A DNA stretch of 35,581 bases from an uncultured Collinsella sp. (GTDB lineage Bacteria > Actinomycetota > Coriobacteriia > Coriobacteriales > Coriobacteriaceae), in assembly GCA_900552755.1 (NCBI GenBank), contig USAY01000005.1, positions 1 to 35,581 of the forward strand. The letters are read 5' to 3'. The notes beneath the pieces were generated by a model that had not been told where the DNA came from, ran no database searches, and saw only the letters and a program-made list of their open reading frames with translations. The position numbers were made by a program, and so were the translations under genes. Shown here piece by piece: positions 30,121 through 35,581 of this stretch; the stretch's first letter is position 1, and every line of letters starts with the position of its first letter.

Positions 30121-32991
30121 TCACGCTCCCTGTGCGGCGAGCGCCGCGGTCAGGACGATGCCGGCAATCTTGGCCGCCTCGACGTCGTGTTTGTCGTAAT
30201 CCTCCAGGGCCACCGAGATGGCAACCGTGGGTGAATCGTAAGGTGCAAAGCCAACAAACATAGAGTTGACGTTGGTGCCGCCGGTCTCGGCCGAACCGGT
30301 CTTGCCGGCAACCTTGACGCCCGGAATCTGGGCATCGGTGCCGGTACCGGACTGGACGACGGCGAGCATGGCCTGCTTGACCTGGTCGGCCGTGGCAGAG
30401 CTGACAGCCTGGCCCAGCGAGCGGGACTGCGTGGTCTTAACCACGGTTCCGTCCGGGGCGAGTATCTGGGACACAAAGAACGGGTCCATGACCACGCCGC
30501 TGTTGGCGATAGCCGCAGCGATCACGCAATTCTGCATAACGGTGGTCTGCGGGCCAGGCGTGTGGTCCATGCCGACGGGCTGTCCGGCGCCTGCCCAAGC
30601 GGTCTCCCATTCGGTCATAAGCGACGGGTCGGCCATGATGGAAGCCGCGGAGGTCAGATCCTGGCCGAGCTTTTGCCCATAGCCAAAGGCGTTGGCAAAC
30701 TGGACGAGTGAGTTGGCGCCGACCTCGTTGGCCACCTGGCCAAAGACGACGTTGGACGACACGGCGAAGGCCTGCTGCAGGCTGATGGTGCCGTAGCTCT
30801 CGTTGGCATCGTTGGTGACCGGCGCGTTGCCAATATCCATGGAGCCGGGCGCCTGGTACGTGCTGGTAAGGCTGGCGGTGCCGGTTTCGAGCGCCGCGGA
30901 GAGCGTGACGACCTTAAAGGTCGAGCCCGGGGTGTACAGCGCGTCCATGGCGCGGTCGTACATGGAGCCGTCCTCGCCGCCGCCCGACTGGAGCAGCGCA
31001 TCGATGTTGGTGTTGTCGTAGGTGGGCGAGCTCGCGCACGCAAGGACCGCACCGGTGCGCGGATCCATGACCACCACAGCGCCCTTAAAGCCCTTGAGCG
31101 CCTGCTCGGCAGCCGTCTGGATGCGCGAGTCGATGGTGAGCTTGGCGGTATTGCCCGGCTGGGTCTGCCCCGCGAGCGACGCGATGGCGTTGTTCCAGCT
31201 GGAGTAATCCTTGGAGCCGGTGAGCGTATCGTTCATGACGCTCTCGATGCCGGCGGTGCCGTATTGCTGGCTCACGTAGCCCACCACGTGCGCGGCCATG
31301 TTGCCGTTGGGGTAGGAACGGGCGTAGGTGCCGTCCTCCTGCTGCAACGACTCGGCTAGCGTCACGCCGTCGGACGTGATGATGGAGCCACGCTGGATGT
31401 ACTTGGAGCGGGCGATGGTGTGGTTGTTGGTCGGCATGTCCTGATAGTCCTTGGCCTTGATGACCTGGACATAGGTGAGGTTGCCGATAAGGATGGCGAA
31501 CAGCGCCGTAAAGGTAAACACGGCACGAGTCAGACGGTTGGCAAGCGCCACGCGGCCGAGCACGCCGGACTCAGGCGTGTCGAGCAGGCGACGACGCATG
31601 CGAGAACCCGCGGAGTGGCTGCCGTTGCCGTAAGAAGGTGCGTTGGCAAAACGCGTACCGGTCGGGGCAGCGGCGGATGCGACCTGGTCATCGGTGATGG
31701 CGGCCATGGTGCCGGTGCCGGTGAGCTCGGCTTCGCGTCCGGTTGCCTCGTCGCCGGCGCGCAGCAGCAGCGCGACGATGATAAAGCTCGCCAGCAGCGA
31801 GGAGCCGCCCTGGCTCATAAAGGGCAGGGTGACGCCAGTCAGCGGGATCAGGCGGGTTACGCCGCCAACGATTAAGAATGCCTGGAAGCTGATGGCCGCC
31901 GTAAGGCCGGTCGCGCTAAAGGCGGCAAGGTCGGACTTGGCGCGGGCGGCCGTGGTGAGGCCACGCACGGCAAAAAGCATAAACAGGATGAGCACGGCGC
32001 CGCCGCCCAAAAGGCCCATTTCCTCGCCGATGGCCGAGAAGATAAAGTCGGACTCGACGACGGGGATGTTGTTTGCCATGCCGTTGCCGATGCCGACGCC
32101 AACCAGGCCACCGTCAGCCAGCGAGTAAAGTGACTGTACGATCTGGTAGCCCTGGCCCTGGGCGTCCTTAAACGGATCGACCCAGACCTGAAAGCGCACC
32201 TGCACGTGCGACAGGAACTTGTAGGCGCCCACGGCTCCAACGGCCAGCAGCGCAAGGCCGATGATGACGTACGAAAAACGTCCCGTGGCAACATAGAGCA
32301 TCAGCAAAAAGATGGTGTAGAACAGGACGGCCGAGCCCAGGTCGCGTTCGAAGACGACGATGAGCAGGCACACGCCCCACACGGCAAACAGCGGCAGCAG
32401 CAGGCGGAAGCGCGGAATCTTGAGGCCCAGGATCTTGCGGTTGGAGATGGAGAGCAGCTCGCGGTTCTCGGCCAGATAGCCTGCCAGGAACAAGACGATG
32501 AAGACCTTGGCGAACTCGCCAGGCTGGATGGTGAAGCCCGCGATGCGAATCCACAGCTTGGAGCCCGAGATCGTGGTGCCGATAAAGATCGGCAGCATCA
32601 GCAGGATGATGCCGATAATGCCAAAGGTGTACTTGTAGCGCATGACCACGTCGAGGTTCTTAACCAGTGCGAGCGTTCCCACCATGAGCGCCACCGAGAC
32701 AAACAAGATGATGAGCTGCGAGATGGCGAGGTCGGGGGCCAGGCGCGTCACGAATGTGATGCCGATGCCCGAGAGCACAAAGACGATGGGCAGGATGGCG
32801 GGGTCGGCGCCGGGCGCCAGGATGCGCACGGCGATATGCGCCGCGGCGAAGGCGGCGAACAGGCCGATCGGCACGGCGAGCGTCTCAAAGGAAACCGTGG
32901 CACCCGCGGTGAGCACGTACATCGCATAGAGCAGGATGACGGGGAACGCCGAGGCGATGAGCAAGAGCAGTTCGGTGTTGCGGCGACTCAT
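30121..32991 (-). CDS. SEDS (FtsW/RodA) glycosyltransferase fused to class B penicillin-binding protein
   Basis: 956 residues in one uninterrupted frame from ATG 32991, 9 nt after GGGAG; the frame extends upstream but that part overlaps the phosphatase gene. Residues 1-415 are a ten-helix SEDS polymerase with SGSKLWIRIAGFTIQPGEFA, FERDLGSAVLF, VDPFKDAQGQGYQ (Asp272) and TGVTLPFMSQGGSSLL. A linker of about 70 residues leads to a transmembrane helix (490-508) and a class B PBP with dimerisation region (RGSIITSDG) and transpeptidase motifs STFK (nucleophile Ser690), SSN (745-747) and KTGS (897-900). The protein would polymerise and crosslink peptidoglycan as one chain. In most bacteria these are two proteins that form a complex. 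It lies 16 nt after the phosphatase gene. Confidence 0.93.
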   Translation of the reverse strand: MSRRNTELLLLIASAFPVILLYAMYVLTAGATVSFETLAVPIGLFAAFAAAHIAVRILAPGADPAILPIVFVLSGIGITFVTRLAPDLAISQLIILFVSVALMVGTLALVKNLDVVMRYKYTFGIIGIILLMLPIFIGTTISGSKLWIRIAGFTIQPGEFAKVFIVLFLAGYLAENRELLSISNRKILGLKIPRFRLLLPLFAVWGVCLLIVVFERDLGSAVLFYTIFLLMLYVATGRFSYVIIGLALLAVGAVGAYKFLSHVQVRFQVWVDPFKDAQGQGYQIVQSLYSLADGGLVGVGIGNGMANNIPVVESDFIFSAIGEEMGLLGGGAVLILFMLFAVRGLTTAARAKSDLAAFSATGLTAAISFQAFLIVGGVTRLIPLTGVTLPFMSQGGSSLLASFIIVALLLRAGDEATGREAELTGTGTMAAITDDQVASAAAPTGTRFANAPSYGNGSHSAGSRMRRRLLDTPESGVLGRVALANRLTRAVFTFTALFAILIGNLTYVQVIKAKDYQDMPTNNHTIARSKYIQRGSIITSDGVTLAESLQQEDGTYARSYPNGNMAAHVVGYVSQQYGTAGIESVMNDTLTGSKDYSSWNNAIASLAGQTQPGNTAKLTIDSRIQTAAEQALKGFKGAVVVMDPRTGAVLACASSPTYDNTNIDALLQSGGGEDGSMYDRAMDALYTPGSTFKVVTLSAALETGTASLTSTYQAPGSMDIGNAPVTNDANESYGTISLQQAFAVSSNVVFGQVANEVGANSLVQFANAFGYGQKLGQDLTSAASIMADPSLMTEWETAWAGAGQPVGMDHTPGPQTTVMQNCVIAAAIANSGVVMDPFFVSQILAPDGTVVKTTQSRSLGQAVSSATADQVKQAMLAVVQSGTGTDAQIPGVKVAGKTGSAETGGTNVNSMFVGFAPYDSPTVAISVALEDYDKHDVEAAKIAGIVLTAALAAQGA

Positions 32992-33007
32992 AAGCGGCAC
33001 TCCCTTT

Positions 33008-34705
33008 CTAATTCTTATCGGAGGCTTCGGCCTCGGCTGACTGTTCGGCGGTTTTCTCGGAATCTGACTCGGATGTGGATTCCTGATCGGTGTTGTCGCG
33101 AATCGTTTGCGCGTCAATCACCTGACGGGTCTGCTCCTCGTCAATCTGATGGCGGTACTTGGAAATGGTGTCCTGCGCATCGTCGACGCTCGTTTGTGGA
33201 ATGCCTGCCTTCAGGCGGTTTTGCGTGTCTTCGGGCAGGTCGGACAGCTTGATGCTGGTTTCGCTCTCGAGCCAGTGGAGCTCGACCCCGAGCGTCTTGC
33301 CGGGTAGGCCGCGCCAGACGGCGACATTGCCGTGGTAGGTTCCCAAGTAATAGGAGCCGGTGACGCCCGTGTATGCCCAGATGCCTGCTACCAGCACAAA
33401 GACAAGGGCCAAGATGGAGGCGATGGTGACATTGCGGCGTCGGACGCGTTTTGCCTCGCGCATGACGCCGTCGTCGACCAGATCGACGACCACCACGGTC
33501 ACGTTGTCGTGGCCGCCGGCGGCGAGCGCCGCGTCCACCAAGTTGTCGACACAGATCTGTGCGCTCGAAGACTGCGTGGCGATGTTCTCGATATCGCTAT
33601 CGGGAATCATGCTCGAAAGACCGTCGGAGCACAGAATCAGGCGGTCGCCTTCCTCGATGTGCAGGGTAAAGTGGTCGGCATACATGGCGGGATCCGAGCC
33701 CAGCGCGCGGGTGATGACCGAGCGGTTGGGGTGGACGCGGGCCTCGTCGGCCGTAATCTCGCCGGCATCCACGAGCTCCTCCACGTAGGAGTGGTCGCGG
33801 GTCACGCGGATGAGCGTACCCTCGTGGAGCAGGTAGGCGCGCGAGTCGCCCACGTGGGCGATGGCGAGCGTGTCGTTTTCGATGTAGGCACAGGTGGCCG
33901 TGCACCCCATGCCGGGTTTGCCCAGGCCGTTGAGGGCGGCCTCGATCACGGCGGCGTTGGCGGCCTCAACGGCTGCGGCCAGGCGCGCAGCGTCGGCGGA
34001 CTGCGGCGCCGTCTTGGCGATGGTCTCGACGGCGATGGAGGATGCCACCTCGCCGGCGGCGTGTCCTCCCATGCCGTCGCACACGCAAAAGAGCGGCGAC
34101 TGCACCAGATAGGAGTCCTCATTGTGCGGGCGTACGCATCCGACGTCGGAGCGGGCGCCCCACATAAGCTGCGTGGTGGTGCCGGCGTCGTAGGTCGAGT
34201 CGGTCTCGATGCGCTCGTCGGTCAGCGGCTCAAAGCTCATGGTCGAGCCGGGATCTTTGAGCTTTGCCTCCACGGCCGCGACATCGATCTCGGCGGTGTC
34301 GCCGGGGGAGACGGTGTCAGCATCGTTGCCCGACTCGACGTCGGAGACGTCCGGAAGGTTGAGATCTTCGGTTACGCGGTCGGCGGGATTGCCGTCCTGC
34401 TGCGGCTCGACAGCCGTCGGCTCGGGCGTCGCAAAGTGCGACGGCGCGGGCGTGCTCTGGGGTTGAGCGGAGGGCTCGGGAGCTGTGGCGGGCGCGGCAA
34501 CGGGCTGCTCGACTTCGGCAGGCGTTGCGGATGCGGGTGCCGCCTCGCTTGCCGGGGCGACGGGGAATACCGGCGCGGCAGGCTCGGGGGCTGCAAACAC
34601 GGCAGCGCTCTCGTTAATCGCCTCGGCGACGGGCTCGGCAAAGTGAGCCGGTGCGGGCGTTGCCTCCGGTTCCGCGGACTGCTCGGCAGCGTGCGCGCCA
34701 TCGGT
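33008..34705 (-). CDS. PP2C-type protein phosphatase (PstP/Stp), N-terminus interrupted
   Basis: The PP2C domain covers roughly nt 34156-33457, with GARSDVGCVRPHNEDSYLV, CDGMGGHAAGEVAS, GDSRAYL, VTRDHSYVEELVDAGEI, CSDGLSSMIPDSD and GGHDNVTVVVVD; the Asp residues bind two metal ions. A transmembrane helix follows (ASILALVFVLVAGIWAYTGV), then an extracytoplasmic tail rich in Glu/Ser. It should reverse PknB phosphorylation. Upstream is an Ala/Pro/Glu-rich region with repeats (STPAPSHFATPEP, ATPAPAHFAEPVA) that simply ends near 34705, where the sequence becomes antisense to another gene. The true start is not visible; an internal ATG at 34240 (MSFEPLTDERIETD) would give a normal-sized 410-residue protein but lacks a ribosome site. 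Confidence 0.88.
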   Translation of the reverse strand, partial: TDGAHAAEQSAEPEATPAPAHFAEPVAEAINESAAVFAAPEPAAPVFPVAPASEAAPASATPAEVEQPVAAPATAPEPSAQPQSTPAPSHFATPEPTAVEPQQDGNPADRVTEDLNLPDVSDVESGNDADTVSPGDTAEIDVAAVEAKLKDPGSTMSFEPLTDERIETDSTYDAGTTTQLMWGARSDVGCVRPHNEDSYLVQSPLFCVCDGMGGHAAGEVASSIAVETIAKTAPQSADAARLAAAVEAANAAVIEAALNGLGKPGMGCTATCAYIENDTLAIAHVGDSRAYLLHEGTLIRVTRDHSYVEELVDAGEITADEARVHPNRSVITRALGSDPAMYADHFTLHIEEGDRLILCSDGLSSMIPDSDIENIATQSSSAQICVDNLVDAALAAGGHDNVTVVVVDLVDDGVMREAKRVRRRNVTIASILALVFVLVAGIWAYTGVTGSYYLGTYHGNVAVWRGLPGKTLGVELHWLESETSIKLSDLPEDTQNRLKAGIPQTSVDDAQDTISKYRHQIDEEQTRQVIDAQTIRDNTDQESTSESDSEKTAEQSAEAEASDKN

Positions 34706-34720
34706 CACGGCAAGGCTGCC

Positions 34721-35140
34721 ATGACTCTCATGGCCACGGCCGTCACCGACGTGAGCGGCTTCGCCGTCCCCCTCGAGCTCTACGCCCGCTGGGTCTCGGA
34801 GAATCCCGAACGCGAGCGCGCCATGCTTCTCAACTGCATCGCCAAGTCCGAGTGTCAGGTTGAGGGCGTTCTCGTCAACGACCTCTGCTCCGTCGACGAC
34901 CGCGTCGAGATCGCCGTTGCGGTGCTCTTTCGCGCCGCAGGCATCACCGAGGCGCAGCTGCCCGCCGCGCTGCCGTGGGACATTCCCGTCTCCGACATCG
35001 CGAGCCTCGTGCACGCCGAGCGCGCCATGACGAGCCGAGCCGTGGGCAGGATGGTCTCAAGCGGTCTGCTCGAGCGTTCGGGCAGGACCTTCGTGCTCAA
35101 GGCGGTGCCGCCCGCAGCCCGCCTCTGGTGGGGCGTCTGA
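34721..35140 (+). CDS. Unidentified protein, C-terminal part (possible truncation)
   Basis: The plus-strand frame from about 34700 to the stop at 35138-35140 has codon use of a real gene. It reads MTLMATAVTDVSGFAVPLEL, then YARWVSENPERERAMLLNCI and, near the end, AERAMTSRAVGRMVSSGLLE. The last part resembles a winged helix. The ATG at 34721 has only a weak ribosome site (CAAGG), and the frame is continuous with coding-like sequence a few codons upstream before it meets the antisense of the phosphatase gene. I therefore think it is the 3' part of a larger gene cut at the junction. Family not recognised. Confidence 0.5.
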   Translation: MTLMATAVTDVSGFAVPLELYARWVSENPERERAMLLNCIAKSECQVEGVLVNDLCSVDDRVEIAVAVLFRAAGITEAQLPAALPWDIPVSDIASLVHAERAMTSRAVGRMVSSGLLERSGRTFVLKAVPPAARLWWGV

Positions 35141-35156
35141 GCGCCCCCGCTGGTCC

Positions 35157-35581
35157 TCAGTCCTTCCCGGAACGGCGGGACTTGGGCGCAGGAAGCTGCG
35201 CGAGTACGACGGCGCCCGCCATCAGCACGCAGCCGAAGAGCTCCCTCTGGGAGAGCACTTCGCCGAGCAGCAGCCAGCCCGCGATCACGGCGATGGCGCT
35301 CTCGAGGCTCATGATGAGGCTCGCGACCGTCTCGTTCATGCCGCGCTGGCCCACGATCTGCAGCGTGTAGGCGATGCCGTTGGACATGATGCCCGCCCAG
35401 AGGATGGGAAGGAGCGCCCCCTGAAGGCCTTCAATGGTCGGGGACTCCGCGATCAGCACGGCCGCCGAGGCGATGATCGAGCCGCAGACGAACTGTCCGC
35501 AGGCGAGCTCGACGCCGTTGACCTTCGTGACGAAGTGCGAGATGACGAGGATGTGAAGCGAGAAGACGAAGGCGCACAGCA
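35157..35581 (-). CDS. EamA/DMT-family transporter, C-terminal part (partial)
   Basis: The frame is open to the right edge of the window; about 140 residues are visible. They read LCAFVFSLHILVISHFVTKV, ELACGQFVCGSIIASAAVLI, ILWAGIMSNGIAYTLQIVGQ, then SLIMSLESAIAVIAGWLLLG, EVLSQRELFGCVLMAGAVVL and a basic tail. The LESAIAVIAGWLLLGE motif and helix spacing are those of the second EamA repeat of drug/metabolite exporters. Substrate unknown. The gene converges on the plus-strand fragment ending at 35140. Confidence 0.85.
   Translation of the reverse strand, partial: LCAFVFSLHILVISHFVTKVNGVELACGQFVCGSIIASAAVLIAESPTIEGLQGALLPILWAGIMSNGIAYTLQIVGQRGMNETVASLIMSLESAIAVIAGWLLLGEVLSQRELFGCVLMAGAVVLAQLPAPKSRRSGKD

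Noticed and set aside
33332..34700. Plus-strand open frame running through the phosphatase region
   Set aside because: It is antisense to the PP2C domain and is low-complexity Gly/Arg/Val. Only the part after about 34700 looks like real coding.

Overview
The window looks like the chromosome of a high-GC actinobacterium of the gut class Coriobacteriia, most likely Collinsella or a close relative. This is inferred from gene content (a PP2C phosphatase / SEDS-PBP / PASTA-kinase cluster, mannose-family PTS, LAxTG-type surface protein) and was not checked against a database.

Region 1 (1-12396) appears to be the right-hand part of an integrated mobile element. It carries the end of a coiled-coil surface protein with a CAP domain and a sortase signal, a Pif1/RecD-like helicase, a dUTPase, a polytopic membrane protein, three coupled calcineurin-like phosphoesterases, a coiled-coil protein, a winged-helix protein, an excisionase-like protein and a tyrosine integrase. 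It ends at the 3' half of a tRNA gene (probably tRNA-Arg CCU), which I read as the right attachment site. No intact tRNA is seen to the left, so the element probably continues beyond base 1.

Region 2 (12486-14190) is decayed chromosomal DNA: an iron-containing alcohol dehydrogenase broken by two single-base deletions, and a probable P-loop kinase remnant.

Region 3 (14193-22174) is a fructan/fructoside-type locus: mannose-family PTS IIB-IIC-IID-IIA, an intracellular GH32 glycosidase and a LevR-like PRD regulator. A duplicated segment flanks it. The left copy of levR is gutted by a deletion of about 2.5 kb, while the right copy is intact and still carries the dead beginning of a second IIB gene. 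The intact LevR has lost the GAFTGA loop and a normal Walker B motif.

Region 4 (22242-27547) is an frl-like locus for Amadori compounds such as fructoselysine: a GntR/HutC regulator, two operators bracketing a strong promoter, a YfcC-family transporter, and FrlC-, FrlB- and FrlD-like enzymes. Together these would import, epimerise, phosphorylate and deglycate glycated amines.

Region 5 (28042-34705, minus strand) is a cell-wall growth and signalling operon: PP2C phosphatase, a single-chain SEDS(FtsW/RodA)-PBP fusion, and a PknB kinase with four PASTA repeats, closed by a perfect-stem terminator. The phosphatase N-terminus ends abruptly near 34705, where an unrelated plus-strand gene fragment and then an EamA transporter begin; this is a rearrangement or an assembly join.
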